NCBI RefSeq assembly: GCF_009617875.1
Contig: NZ_BLAV01000001.1
Span: 3,224,001-3,288,000, forward strand
Length of the DNA stretch: 64,000 bases
Direction of reading: 5' to 3'
Source of the DNA: Prolixibacter sp. NT017
GTDB lineage: Bacteria; Bacteroidota; Bacteroidia; Bacteroidales; Prolixibacteraceae
A model generated the notes under the pieces. That model was not told where the DNA came from and made no database searches. It saw only the letters and a list, made by a program, of their open reading frames with translations. Numbering within the stretch: position 1 is the first letter of the stretch; every line of letters begins with the position of its first letter. Both the position numbers and the translations under genes were made by a program. Below, one piece after another: positions 1 to 9,390 of the stretch.

Positions 1-1991
1 GCAATTTCCTTTAAACGCTCGTCAGCCACCGTATCGGCTTTAATGCCAGCCGCCCGCCGGTAATAGAAACGCGCCACTGCATATTCGCCCTTATCGAAGG
101 CATCATCAGCTTTTTCAATGGCGGCGGTAAACTGCCGGCGCTGTTCATCCGATTGCCAGTCCTGCATGGCCCGGTCAATTGCTTCGAGCTTTCGACGCGG
201 GTATTTCTCCCATGATTTAATATCCAACGCCTTTCTGTAATTCAACCTTGCGTTGGCATAATTTTCCTGCTGAAAACTTTCGTCGCCATTGGAAATAAAA
301 GCCAGGTATTTCTGTTGCATATCGGCCGTAATGTGAGCAGCTATTAATTTATCGCATTCGTTCACGCGCTCTCCGGCATACGTGTCGCCGGGCTTTTCCT
401 TCAGCGCTTCGAAATAATAAAAACGGGCTCCCGACCACTCACCACGTTTAAAGGCCTGGTCTGCCTGAGCAATCTGTTTCTGATAATCGGCAGAAACGTG
501 CGTTGGCTTTGAGGCGACAGTGTGAACGACCGACTTTGCAGAAGCCTGGGAGGTTGCAGCCAGTTGTTGCTGATTCAGCATGTGCTGTGCTTTCAAACCT
601 TTTTCCCGGGCAACCGAATCTTTTTTCAGGCTATAGGCCTGACCAAAGAAATTAACAGCCTGTTCGTAGCTGGCTGCTGCAAAAGCCTGGTCGCCCTGCT
701 CCATCAAACTACGAAAATGCTCTTCTTTTGCTCTTGCCTCGGCCAATGCCCGCTGCTGCTCCTGCTGATTTTTCAACAGCACCGAAGCCGAATCGCGAAG
801 CGCGGTCACGGTTGCATCATCGGGCTTCATGCTCAATGCTTCGTTAAAAATACCGACTGCCGAGCGATAGTTCTTCGCCTCCAGCTGCTGACTCCCGCGA
901 CTAACCGCATCCGTAAAAGCTGCAGCCAGCGAGGCACTCCGGGCTATTAAACGATTGATTTCTGCAATCTGCTGCTGCGGTTTTTCACTGTTCGGTAATA
1001 TTGTCAGCGCCTGCTGGTAAGCCAGTTTAGCATCGGGATATTTCTTCAGACTGAAAAGACTATCGGCTTTGCTCATCGCCTGACCGAACTCTTTGTCTTT
1101 TGCAGCCGCTTGGGCAAACAAACGGGCTTTTTCATCAGCCATCGCCTGCAAACGTTCATCTACCAGTTTAATTTTAGCTTCTGCCAGGGAATCACCGGGA
1201 ACCAGTTTCAATGCATTTTGATAAGCGTTTTTCGCGTCATCATACGATTTTTCGTTGAAGCGGGTATCGCCTTCGCTGATAAATCCAGCATACTGCAGCC
1301 TGGCTACGTCCGGTTTCTTCTCGTTTGATTTCACCTCTTTTTCAGCCTCACGAATCTTCTTTTTCAAATCGGAATCCCGCGGATCGAGATTTTTAGCACG
1401 ATCGATAGCCGCCATCGCCAGTGCCCATTGTCCCTGGTTCTGATATTCCTCTGCCCGCGATAGCTGCTCATTGACTTTGCGCTCCACATTTTCGGCAACT
1501 GCTGTTTCAATCTGCTTATTGATCTTTTTATCGCTGTAAATTGCTTCCGCTATAAATCCATCCTCATCTTTCGAGTAATGAATTTTAGCAATAGGCTTCC
1601 GACTGAATTCCGGATGTAATCCTTCGACGGCCGGATGGAGAGTCACCTGAAAACGGAACGGTTTGAAGTAGGGGTCAACAGACCAAACCTCTTCAGGCAC
1701 AATGGTCGAGACTTCAAAAATTTTGGTGAAATAGCCTTCATACTGAAAGCCAACTAAGTACTTCTTCTGATAAGAAAGGGGGATGTGAAAATAACCACGG
1801 TCATCAAGGTCAGTTCCGGGCAGGGCTTTATTATCCGTTTCATTAAAAATAGTAATACGGATACCTTCCGAAACATTCTGATCCGTGGAGGCTCGTCCAT
1901 CCAGAACAAACAAGTTCTTTTTCTGCGCTGTGGCTTTAGGGGGACCAAACAGGCATAGGACGGCCAACAAGATTAGTAAACGGGGTGTCAT
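1..1991 (-). CDS. Exported TPR-like repeat protein (partial, C-terminus outside window)
   Basis: An open frame runs from ATG at 1991 to the window edge (663 codons, no stop), so the C-terminus is missing. Residues 1-21 form a signal peptide ending ATAQ. Residues about 22-115 look like a beta-sandwich of the carboxypeptidase-regulatory type (LFVLDGRASTDQNVSEG, then GYFTKIFEVS). From about residue 150 the chain is helical and repetitive, with units of the pattern Y..A...Y..AL...P.D...., for example NEKSYDDAKNAYQNALKLVP near residue 245, which is TPR-like. Its function is not known; such periplasmic TPR proteins are often scaffolds, and the missing C-terminus could hold an OmpA or other domain. 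The gene stands alone and is divergent from kamA. Confidence 0.75.
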   Translation of the reverse strand, partial: MTPRLLILLAVLCLFGPPKATAQKKNLFVLDGRASTDQNVSEGIRITIFNETDNKALPGTDLDDRGYFHIPLSYQKKYLVGFQYEGYFTKIFEVSTIVPEEVWSVDPYFKPFRFQVTLHPAVEGLHPEFSRKPIAKIHYSKDEDGFIAEAIYSDKKINKQIETAVAENVERKVNEQLSRAEEYQNQGQWALAMAAIDRAKNLDPRDSDLKKKIREAEKEVKSNEKKPDVARLQYAGFISEGDTRFNEKSYDDAKNAYQNALKLVPGDSLAEAKIKLVDERLQAMADEKARLFAQAAAKDKEFGQAMSKADSLFSLKKYPDAKLAYQQALTILPNSEKPQQQIAEINRLIARSASLAAAFTDAVSRGSQQLEAKNYRSAVGIFNEALSMKPDDATVTALRDSASVLLKNQQEQQRALAEARAKEEHFRSLMEQGDQAFAAASYEQAVNFFGQAYSLKKDSVAREKGLKAQHMLNQQQLAATSQASAKSVVHTVASKPTHVSADYQKQIAQADQAFKRGEWSGARFYYFEALKEKPGDTYAGERVNECDKLIAAHITADMQQKYLAFISNGDESFQQENYANARLNYRKALDIKSWEKYPRRKLEAIDRAMQDWQSDEQRRQFTAAIEKADDAFDKGEYAVARFYYRRAAGIKADTVADERLKEI

Positions 1992-2420
1992 AAATCAGGT
2001 TTTTTAGCCGTATCCAAAAAGGAAAAAGCAAATTCACTTATACGAAGATACGACTTTCCGATAACTTATACTGATTTTAAACAATAACAAGTCATATTTT
2101 CCGTTACGAGAGAAGCATTTCCAGAGGCTCATCTTCTTAAAAATTCCAACCAACAGACGTTGGATTCTATAAAAAAGATAACTTATTACCCACAACCAGC
2201 GGCCCACCTCACAAGACACTAATAGCCAAACTAATAATACATCATAAAAAAGTGATGTTTCACCTCAAAATATTACCGCTAAATTGTACATCCAATTGAA
2301 TTTTACCATAGCTTTGTTTTGATAAATATGGCCACTATTGGGTCAGTAACAAATTGAAATTGTGAGTTATGATTAAAGGAGAAATACAAAAATCAACGCT
2401 AAAGAAAATTATTTTTATCC
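1992..2420. other. Divergent intergenic region
   Basis: AT-rich gap of 429 bases between the TPR-like gene (minus) and the kamA operon (plus). It holds the kamA promoter candidate at 2283-2316 and a weak minus-strand match to the Bacteroidota -7 box (TATCTTCG, 2043-2050). I see no gene, tRNA or strong hairpin in it. Confidence 0.5.
2283..2316 (+). promoter_or_regulatory. Candidate Bacteroidota promoter for the kamA operon
   Basis: TAGCTTTG at 2309-2316 matches the Bacteroidota -7 consensus TAnnTTTG exactly. A degenerate -33 element (ATTG, 2283-2286) lies 22 bases upstream. Transcription would start near 2323, giving a leader of roughly 100 bases before the kamA ATG. Confidence 0.5.
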
Positions 2421-3686
2421 ATGAAATCAGAAATGACCACTGCAAGGAGTACTGCTTCTGGTGAGAATGCTCAGGTCGACTCACCGGACGCACCTGTCCC
2501 GCTCGTCGTAGCAGGACAACACCCCGACCACCTGGAAAGAATGAGCATTGTCCCGGACTTTCCCTACGACAAATCTGTAACTCAATTTATCAACCAATTT
2601 TATCCCACAGCCACCATCCGTGACTGGAACAATTGGAGCTGGCAACTGAAAAACAGCATCCGCACCTCGAAACAGTTAACGGATATTTTGGGAAAAACAG
2701 AAGGAGAACTCATCTCCTCCCTCCCCGAAAATCATCTGCCTTTTCAGATTACACCTTATTTCGCCAGTTTGCTAAGCAGATTGCCTGGCCGGCACCCGCT
2801 TTACCGGACCGTCATTCCCACGAAGGAAGAGTTAATTGTAAGTCCGGGTGAAATTACCGACCCACTCAACGAGACAGGAGATTCAGCTACCCGACTGATC
2901 GTTCACCGCTATCCCGACCGGGTATTATTCCTGGTTACAGGGTTTTGCTCGGCATATTGTCGTTATTGCACCCGTAGTCACATGGTTGCCAAACGACATA
3001 AAGGCCATGCCTCAACCCGTGAGTGGGATCTGGGCATTGAATACATCGCTCAGAATAAGCAAATACGTGACGTGCTGATTTCGGGAGGTGACCCCCTCAC
3101 CTTACCGGACTTCCGCCTGGAATATCTGCTGTCAAAACTTCGGGCTATTCCGCATGTGGAAATTATCCGAATCGGAACCAAAGTTCCGGTGGTGCTTCCC
3201 ATGCGTATCACCAACTCGCTTACGCGAATGCTGAAAAAATACCATCCGCTGATGATGAGCGTTCACTTTGCACATCCTGACGAGCTTTCAGTGGAAACAC
3301 AGGAAGCATGCAATCGTTTGGCAGATGCCGGCATTCCGCTGGGTAGCCAGACGGTCTTGCTGAAAGGGATTAACGATGAAGTGGAAACCTTCAAAAAGCT
3401 GAACCAGGGATTATTGAAAGTCCGTGTTCGCCCCTACTATATTTATCAGTGTGACCCGATTCCCGGTTCTCTGCATTTTCGCACCCCGGTGAGCAAAGGA
3501 CTGGAAATCATTCAGGGACTGCGTGGATATACGTCAGGTTATGCAGTACCTCACTTTGTAATCGATGCACCCGGGGGAGGCGGTAAAATTCCGTTGCTTC
3601 CCAATTATGTGCAGGCTATCGAAAACGGAGAAGTCGTACTGAAAAACTACGAAGGGAATACATACACCTATCCGGACATTGTTTAA
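2421..3686 (+). CDS. kamA: KamA-family radical SAM aminomutase (lysine 2,3-aminomutase-like)
   Basis: This 421-aa protein is a close relative of lysine 2,3-aminomutase, which interconverts L-alpha-lysine and L-beta-lysine using SAM, a 4Fe-4S cluster and PLP. The radical SAM motif is CX3CX2C at C176, C180 and C183. The PLP-lysine motif PGGGGK ends at K389. The two aspartates that hold the substrate's epsilon-amino group in the clostridial enzyme (D293 and D330 there, with K337 as PLP lysine) correspond to D345 and D382; the spacings of 37 and 7 residues are identical. Glutamate 2,3-aminomutases replace these residues, so lysine or a similar diamino acid is the likelier substrate. It is the first gene of a four-gene operon with two ATP-grasp ligases and an acetyltransferase. 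It is not beside lysine fermentation genes, so a biosynthetic role is inferred. Confidence 0.88.
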   Translation: MKSEMTTARSTASGENAQVDSPDAPVPLVVAGQHPDHLERMSIVPDFPYDKSVTQFINQFYPTATIRDWNNWSWQLKNSIRTSKQLTDILGKTEGELISSLPENHLPFQITPYFASLLSRLPGRHPLYRTVIPTKEELIVSPGEITDPLNETGDSATRLIVHRYPDRVLFLVTGFCSAYCRYCTRSHMVAKRHKGHASTREWDLGIEYIAQNKQIRDVLISGGDPLTLPDFRLEYLLSKLRAIPHVEIIRIGTKVPVVLPMRITNSLTRMLKKYHPLMMSVHFAHPDELSVETQEACNRLADAGIPLGSQTVLLKGINDEVETFKKLNQGLLKVRVRPYYIYQCDPIPGSLHFRTPVSKGLEIIQGLRGYTSGYAVPHFVIDAPGGGGKIPLLPNYVQAIENGEVVLKNYEGNTYTYPDIV

Positions 3687-3705
3687 CATCCGCTAATAAT
3701 CAAAA

Positions 3706-4737
3706 ATGATTACTGTTGGTTTAACCTTCGATTTGAAGGATGATTACCGGCGCCTGGGATATTCGGAAGAAGCCATCGCCGAATTCGACACAATTGAAAC
3801 GATCGAAGCAATCGACGAAAATCTGCGTGCGCTGGGTTATCATACGGTTCGCATCGGTAACCTCTTCTCGGCGGTGCATTTTCTGGCCTCAGACAAACGA
3901 TGTGACATTGTGTTCAATATTGCCGAAGGAATGCACGGCATCGCCCGCGAAGCCCAGATACCAGCGCTTCTGGATGCCTACCAGATTCCACATGTGTTCA
4001 GCAGTGCCTCGGCGATGAACCTGACACTTGATAAAGCTTTGACCAAAATGGTGATTCGGGAGGCTGGCATCCCAACGGCTCCTTTCACCGTGATTCGCCA
4101 TATAAAGGAGCTCAACGATGTGAATCTGCCTTTCCCGTTGTTTGTCAAACCGGTGGCTGAAGGCACCAGTAAAGGCATCGATGGTTACTCGCTAATTGAC
4201 ACGCGGGAAAAATTACATTCGAGCTGCGCGTTTTTGCTAAATGCTTTCCATCAGCCGGTGTTGCTGGAAACTTTCCTACCGGGAAGAGAATTCACGGTAG
4301 GTATTGTTGGTTCGGGTAAGAAAGCACGCGCATTAGGTGTAATGGAGATTGTTTTCAATGATGCCTGCCCGGATAAAATCTATTCCTATTCGGTAAAAAA
4401 AGAATACGAAAAGTATGTGACATACCGGCTTGCCAACGACAAACTGGCAAAACAATGTGCGAAACTGGCCCTTGCCGCCTGGAACGAAATTGACGGCAAA
4501 GATGCCGGACGGGTTGATTTTCGAACCGACCGGAATGGCGTCCCGAACTTTGTGGAAGTAAACCCGTTGGCCGGACTCAATCCGACCTATTCGGATTTAC
4601 CAATTCTGGCCCGGCTAAGCAATTATCCTTACCGGGAATTAATTGGAGAAATCATGCAATCGGCTCTTGAACGAGCTGGCATAAAGGAGGAAGCAAATGA
4701 TGAATCAGGATACCAGACAAGTCATTATTCTGCATAA
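3706..4737 (+). CDS. ATP-grasp ligase, D-Ala-D-Ala ligase-like (first of two)
   Basis: A 343-aa ATP-grasp enzyme 19 bases after kamA. The N-terminal half has FNIAEGMHGIAREAQIP, the counterpart of the substrate-side motif of D-alanine-D-alanine ligases. The nucleotide-binding region has DKALTK, PLFVKPVAEGTSKGI and LLETFLPGREFTVGI. The metal-binding end is GRVDFRTD then EVNPLAGLNP, in place of the EINTLPG of true Ddl. That keeps the Glu and Asn ligands but changes the substrate loop, so it is unlikely to be the cell-wall Ddl. The family activates a carboxylate as acylphosphate and couples it to an amine. With an aminomutase upstream and a second ligase overlapping downstream, a beta-amino-acid-containing peptide or conjugate is a reasonable guess. 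Substrate unknown. Confidence 0.8.
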   Translation: MITVGLTFDLKDDYRRLGYSEEAIAEFDTIETIEAIDENLRALGYHTVRIGNLFSAVHFLASDKRCDIVFNIAEGMHGIAREAQIPALLDAYQIPHVFSSASAMNLTLDKALTKMVIREAGIPTAPFTVIRHIKELNDVNLPFPLFVKPVAEGTSKGIDGYSLIDTREKLHSSCAFLLNAFHQPVLLETFLPGREFTVGIVGSGKKARALGVMEIVFNDACPDKIYSYSVKKEYEKYVTYRLANDKLAKQCAKLALAAWNEIDGKDAGRVDFRTDRNGVPNFVEVNPLAGLNPTYSDLPILARLSNYPYRELIGEIMQSALERAGIKEEANDESGYQTSHYSA

Positions 4738-5656
4738 TCCGCTTTCGCCCAATCCTACCGAAGATGAGCGGGACGTGTTGGACCAGGCTCATTTGGTAAA
4801 AGAAGCGCTGAAAGAACTCGGGTACCATTCACAACGGATGGAGTTTAATTTGAATATCCCATGGTTTATCAACGGCGTTCGCGAAATCGACCCGGAGTTC
4901 ATCTTCAATCTTGTGGAGACGGTTGACGGAAGGGGAAAGTTGAGCTTCATGGCACCCGCAATTCTGGAATCCAGAAATATTCGGTTCTCCGGTTCCGGTT
5001 CAACGGCCATGTTTCTGACCACAGATAAAGTGACGGCCAAGAAGATTTTACGTTCAGAGCATATCGCCACTCCCGATTGGGCAACAACCAGCGAAGCCAT
5101 CCAACCGGAAAAGGAATATATTCTGAAACCGATTTCGGAAGATGGTTCCGTCGGTATTACCGATGAGCTCATTTACATGGGAAACCGGATTGAGCACATC
5201 CCCGAGGATTGGTTTGCTGAAGAATTTATCCAGGGAAGAGAGTTTAATGTGTCAGTTCTAGCCGGAGCAAGAGGTCCTGAAGTTCTTCCGCCGGCTGAAA
5301 TGCGCTTCAGGAATTATACCGAGGAACGGCCACGGATTTTAGGCTACAAAGCCAAATGGGATACCGATTCGTTCGAATATAAAAACACGGTCCGCTCTTT
5401 CGCATTCGAGGCGAAAGATACTTCGTTGCTCGCCGAACTGAAACGCATCAGTGCGCATTGCTGGTCCGCTTTCGGACTAAAAGGTTATGCGCGGGTTGAT
5501 TTTCGGATTTCGAATGAAGGAATTCCTTATGTCATCGAAATCAATGCCAACCCATGTATCTCGCCAGACAGTGGTTTTATCGCTGCCTGTGAGCAGGCCG
5601 GACTTGGAAATACTGAAGTGATTAAACGAATTATAGATGATATTGACCGAAAATAA
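4697..5656 (+). CDS. ATP-grasp ligase, D-Ala-D-Ala ligase-like (second of two)
   Basis: A 319-aa ATP-grasp enzyme that overlaps the previous gene by 41 bases. A clear Shine-Dalgarno (AAAGGAGG, 4683-4690) precedes ATG 4697, which is unusual here and fixes the start. Motifs are FNLVETVDGRGKLSFMAP in the N-terminal domain, TTDKVTAKKIL, EYILKPISEDGSVGI and FAEEFIQGREFNVSV in the ATP-grasp core, then YARVDFRIS and EINANPCISP for metal binding. It differs clearly from the first ligase, so the pair is probably not a recent duplication but two steps, or two substrates, of one pathway. The long overlap suggests translational coupling. Confidence 0.8.
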   Translation: MMNQDTRQVIILHNPLSPNPTEDERDVLDQAHLVKEALKELGYHSQRMEFNLNIPWFINGVREIDPEFIFNLVETVDGRGKLSFMAPAILESRNIRFSGSGSTAMFLTTDKVTAKKILRSEHIATPDWATTSEAIQPEKEYILKPISEDGSVGITDELIYMGNRIEHIPEDWFAEEFIQGREFNVSVLAGARGPEVLPPAEMRFRNYTEERPRILGYKAKWDTDSFEYKNTVRSFAFEAKDTSLLAELKRISAHCWSAFGLKGYARVDFRISNEGIPYVIEINANPCISPDSGFIAACEQAGLGNTEVIKRIIDDIDRK

Positions 5657-6134
5657 GACCATTACCTTCCGGCAGGAGGTTCGCCCTTCGGATTACGATG
5701 CAGTGAAACGCATCCTTGCGTCAACGGGCTTTTTCCGTCCCGACGAGGTAGAAATAGCACTGGAACTCGTTCAGGAATATCTTACTCGTGGTGACGAAAG
5801 TGGTTATCATTTTTTCTTCGTGGATGTGGATGACGAAACCGTGGGGTATACTTGCTACGGCGAAATCCCATGTACCATAAAAAACTATGATTTATACTGG
5901 ATTGCCATCGATTCGCGCCATCGCCGAAGCGGACTGGGCAGACAATTGCTTCATAAAACAGAAGACGCCATCCGGACATCCAAAGGGCGTTTTGTCTACA
6001 TCGAAACATCGGGACGTGCACTGTACCAGCCCACGGTAGAATTTTATCTCCGCATGGGTTATGAATTGGTAGCTGAACTCAAAGATTATTATGATCGAAA
6101 TGACAGCAAACTGATTTTCAACAAACCATTATAA
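5637..6134 (+). CDS. GNAT-family N-acetyltransferase
   Basis: A 165-aa acetyltransferase that overlaps the preceding ligase gene by 20 bases. The acetyl-CoA-binding region is DLYWIAIDSRHRRSGLGRQL (R/Q-x-x-G-x-G/A, about residues 82-101), followed by the usual helix and RMGYELVAELKDYYD near the end. It is much shorter than the beta-lysine acetyltransferase AblB as I recall it, so it is not simply ablB next to ablA. In this operon it probably acetylates an amine of the kamA/ligase product or of a precursor; that is inference from position only. Confidence 0.78.
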   Translation: MILTENKTITFRQEVRPSDYDAVKRILASTGFFRPDEVEIALELVQEYLTRGDESGYHFFFVDVDDETVGYTCYGEIPCTIKNYDLYWIAIDSRHRRSGLGRQLLHKTEDAIRTSKGRFVYIETSGRALYQPTVEFYLRMGYELVAELKDYYDRNDSKLIFNKPL

Positions 6135-6172
6135 AGCATGATGCCGAGAACTTCCAATTTAGATATCGCTTA

Positions 6173-8488
6173 TTATCTTTCCAACGAAAAGGGACGGTCC
6201 TCCGGGGCCGTTCCCCATTTCTTGTTAGGCTTATCTCCCAGCTTCATTTCCAGCACGCCACCTTTCACAATATCGGAGTGAAGAATGTAGTTCTTCTGAT
6301 ATTTTTTCCCGTTTAGCTTCACCGACTGAATATATAGCTTACCGGAAGAAGCACCCGGTGCCTTAATGGTAAACTTATTCCCGTTTTCGAGATTTAATGT
6401 GATTTTATCAAAAGCCGGGGTAAAAATCACATACTCCGGAACCGACGGACAAATCTGGTACAACCCCATGCAACTGAAAACATACCAGGCCGATATCTGA
6501 CCGGCATCGTCATTGCCGCTTAACCCGCCCGGTCCGCTGCTGTATTCGTCGTGCCGGATTTCTGCCACATGCTCCTGTGTTTTCCACGGTTGCCCGGAAT
6601 AATTGTACAGGAACGGAATCTGGTGTCCCGGCTCGTTCCCATGCCAGTATTGCCCTTTGGCAAAAAATTCATCCAGTTGCTGATTGAATTCCTTTTCGCC
6701 CCCCATCAGTTTGATCAAACCGCCAATATCCTGCGGAACAAACCAAGTATATTGCCAAGGCGTTCCTTCCGAGATAAACGAAGCGCTTTTTTCGCGGTCA
6801 AAATCCTTGCTCCATGAACCATCGGCATGTCGGCCACGAACACTTTTCACAGTCGAATCAAATACATTTTTATAGTTCATCGACCGTTTCCGGAAAAGCA
6901 CCTGGTCTTTCTCTTCTCCCAACAACCCCGCAACCTGGCTCAGTGCAAAATCGTCGTAAGCATATTCCAATGTTCGTGAAACCTGCTCGCGGTGATGGTA
7001 CGCATCTTTCACCTCGTCCTCCAGCGGAATGTAGCCATATTTCAAATAGCTGGTCAGCGCCCGGCGACCTTTCCCGTTGATGTAGTCGGCCGAATCAGCT
7101 GGCGTTTCCATCGCGTTCTTGCGAAGAAGTTCATAATCATCATCCTTTAAATCGATAATGCCTTTCATGGCTGCATCGGCCAAAGTTGCCACTGCATGGT
7201 CGCCAATCATCTCGGAAGTATAATTGTTCCAGGCCGGAAAAATCGGCAACCAACCACCGCTGTAACCTTTTTCCAGCAACGATTTCATCATATCGTAACT
7301 TCGACCAGGCTGCAGTAAATCGAGCAACGGATGCTCCGCACGGAACGTGTCCCACATCGAAAAGTCTCCGTAGTAAACAAAAGTTTTATCGGTCTCTGTC
7401 TGATATTGCTTGTCGAACTTCGGGAATGTACCACCGTCATCAGAAAACTGTCGCGGCAACAACATGGCATGATACAGGGCAGTATAGAACTTCTCTTTAT
7501 CTCCGTCCGTGCCACCGGTCACATCAACTCGCTGCAGCACATGATTCCAGATTTGTCGCCCTTCTTTCCGGACATAATCAAAACCGTGCTCACCAATTTC
7601 CATCTCCAGGTTATCTTCAGCGGCAGCGAAAGAAGTAAAAGACGCTCCTACTTTCAGACTGACTGGCTCACCGGCCGGTTGCGACAATTTAATCCACACA
7701 CCGATGTTCTTTTCATCTTTCACGGTAGTAACCCCCGAAAGAACCGAGTCTCCTTTCCAAACGCCAAAATCAGTAATCTTTTCAGGAATCTTCACCACAA
7801 ACCAGCCATTAAAACCGGCAGGTTCTCCCAGCCCCTGGTAAATGCGATGAACCGGGTTGTAGCACCTGATTTCATTTTTGACTGTATCCACCTGAACAAA
7901 GCCCTGACCTTCGTCGGAGTTGGGATTAAACAGAATGTACTTGGCAGAGTCGGTCATCCAGGTAAAACGCAAGACAGACGAGTGATTCTCTGCCGTCACT
8001 TCTGCATTCACTTTATAATCGTCCAGAAATACCTGGTAGTAATTGGCTTTGGCTGTTTCACGTTCGTGCGAAAAAGAAGAAGCTCTTTCTTTCACGTCCG
8101 GAATCACCTTTCCCGACAGGGGCATAATGGTCATGCTGCCATAATCCTGCGTACAGGAGCCACTCATCCAGTGAGTACCCCGAAATCCCTGTATCTTGGC
8201 ATCAGCATAATAATACGGAGCCAGACAATGCGCCTCTGAAACACGCGTCTGTGGAGTCCATTGCGTCATCCCGAAAGGGAATCCAACACCGGGAATCACT
8301 TGTGCATGACTTGAACTGCCGCCACCAAATTTTTTTGACGAGGGTGTTGTGGCTTCACCTGTTCCTATTAACGGGTTGACAAAGGCTGTCAGGTTGCCAT
8401 GTTCCTCCTCAACAGCATCATACGAAGGTGAATGGCAAGCAGTAAGCAGAAACATTGGTAAATATACCAGTACACGGGCAAGAATCAT
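6173..8488 (-). CDS. GH92 family glycosidase (alpha-mannosidase type), lipoprotein
   Basis: A 771-aa GH92 enzyme. Members are calcium-dependent exo-acting alpha-mannosidases that trim N-glycans and yeast mannan with inversion. The N-terminus has a lipoprotein signal (LPMFLLTAC, Cys at residue 18), so it is probably surface or periplasmic. Family motifs are NPLIGTGEATTPS near residue 38, the catalytic-acid motif HGNEPGHQIPFLYNYSGQPW near 612-632, and the calcium motif GNDDAGQISAWYVFS near 655-670. No SusC/SusD pair is adjacent, so this is not a full polysaccharide utilisation locus. A glycosylasparaginase that also acts on N-glycans lies 0.9 kb away on the other strand. Confidence 0.92.
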   Translation of the reverse strand: MILARVLVYLPMFLLTACHSPSYDAVEEEHGNLTAFVNPLIGTGEATTPSSKKFGGGSSSHAQVIPGVGFPFGMTQWTPQTRVSEAHCLAPYYYADAKIQGFRGTHWMSGSCTQDYGSMTIMPLSGKVIPDVKERASSFSHERETAKANYYQVFLDDYKVNAEVTAENHSSVLRFTWMTDSAKYILFNPNSDEGQGFVQVDTVKNEIRCYNPVHRIYQGLGEPAGFNGWFVVKIPEKITDFGVWKGDSVLSGVTTVKDEKNIGVWIKLSQPAGEPVSLKVGASFTSFAAAEDNLEMEIGEHGFDYVRKEGRQIWNHVLQRVDVTGGTDGDKEKFYTALYHAMLLPRQFSDDGGTFPKFDKQYQTETDKTFVYYGDFSMWDTFRAEHPLLDLLQPGRSYDMMKSLLEKGYSGGWLPIFPAWNNYTSEMIGDHAVATLADAAMKGIIDLKDDDYELLRKNAMETPADSADYINGKGRRALTSYLKYGYIPLEDEVKDAYHHREQVSRTLEYAYDDFALSQVAGLLGEEKDQVLFRKRSMNYKNVFDSTVKSVRGRHADGSWSKDFDREKSASFISEGTPWQYTWFVPQDIGGLIKLMGGEKEFNQQLDEFFAKGQYWHGNEPGHQIPFLYNYSGQPWKTQEHVAEIRHDEYSSGPGGLSGNDDAGQISAWYVFSCMGLYQICPSVPEYVIFTPAFDKITLNLENGNKFTIKAPGASSGKLYIQSVKLNGKKYQKNYILHSDIVKGGVLEMKLGDKPNKKWGTAPEDRPFSLER

Positions 8489-8667
8489 GGCGTTTCAGAA
8501 ATAGGATTAGAGAATCGATGTTAAGCACTTTCAGCGTTTGAATATAGCGAATTTCGCCTGAAACAGCTTAATTTCCTGATGGTTTCCGACCCTCTTCTCT
8601 CTTAAGATTTCCTTAAGCTTTCCCGGGTGGCAATTTGAAAAATAAAATTCGATTGGTTTTCTGAAAG

Positions 8668-9246
8668 TTACAGCTCCTTAAAATGTGCATCCTCGACCTC
8701 CCGGCCTTGATATGTTTTCGGCTTACTACTTAATTTCCACGCCATGTATAACTCAGCTCCACCATAAATCATCATGAGTACACCAATAAAAGTCAGAATG
8801 TTTTTGGCACTGTCGAATGGATTTGCCAGCATCACACCGCCCGCAATAATCATCAAAACCGAGATGATAAAGTATATCCACGACCAGCCGTACTCATGAC
8901 GGGCGTTCAGGGCTCCCATCAACTGGAAAATACCGATAAACAGAAATCCAATACCGAGTACAATGACAAATATTTTCACCATGGTTGCCGGAAGCGCTAC
9001 AAACAGAATTCCGATAATGAGATTGAAAACGGCCTGTGTCATCAGCATATTCCGTCCGGAAGGGTTTTTACTTCTCAGAGCAAACAACAATGACACCAAG
9101 CCCCCTAAAAGAATAAGCAACCCGATATAAATAACAATACTTCGCAATGTGATATTGGGGACAAATACCGCCAATCCACCGGCAATCAACGCAATGATTC
9201 CGCGAATAAGCGCGCCCCGGTAACTGCTAAACATACGATTCTGCAT
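8668..9246 (-). CDS. HdeD-family (DUF308) membrane protein
   Basis: A 192-aa integral membrane protein with about six hydrophobic helices arranged as repeated hairpins, such as GIIALIAGGLAVFVP, IGLLILLGGLVSLLFAL and FIGVLMMIYGGAELYMAW. This is the HdeD/DUF308 architecture. In Escherichia coli HdeD is linked to acid resistance at high cell density; the role in Bacteroidota is not established. The tail is short and charged. It is probably a monocistronic gene, with no functional link visible to the flanking GH92 and asparaginase genes. Confidence 0.85.
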   Translation of the reverse strand: MQNRMFSSYRGALIRGIIALIAGGLAVFVPNITLRSIVIYIGLLILLGGLVSLLFALRSKNPSGRNMLMTQAVFNLIIGILFVALPATMVKIFVIVLGIGFLFIGIFQLMGALNARHEYGWSWIYFIISVLMIIAGGVMLANPFDSAKNILTFIGVLMMIYGGAELYMAWKLSSKPKTYQGREVEDAHFKEL

Positions 9247-9372
9247 AGTTCAATTGATTTGATTACATACCATATTCTGCTTCTAAAAAATAGTAATTTC
9301 TTTCCGGAAGACCACTAAAGAATACGAAATTGAGGAAAAAGCACATGTAATTCCTTTTTAAAATTCATCTAC

Positions 9373-9389
9373 TATAGAAAAATTCTATA
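9373..9389. promoter_or_regulatory. Short perfect inverted repeat
   Basis: TATAGAA, three bases AAA, then TTCTATA form a perfect 7-bp inverted repeat 38 bases before the glycosylasparaginase start. It could be an operator or simply AT-rich promoter DNA. Confidence 0.3.
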
Positions 9390-9390
9390 T

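Noticed and set aside
2369..2470. Small frame (ATG 2369) overlapping the start of kamA
   Set aside because: It overlaps kamA in another frame, has no biased codon content and no ribosome site; most likely chance.
2421..3686. Glutamate 2,3-aminomutase as identity of the KamA protein
   Set aside because: Both aspartates that bind the lysine side chain are kept at the correct spacing; the glutamate enzyme has other residues there.
7331..8239. 302-aa open frame on the plus strand inside GH92
   Set aside because: It lies antisense to a well-supported GH92 gene, has no recognisable motif and no promoter; a shadow of the real coding frame.
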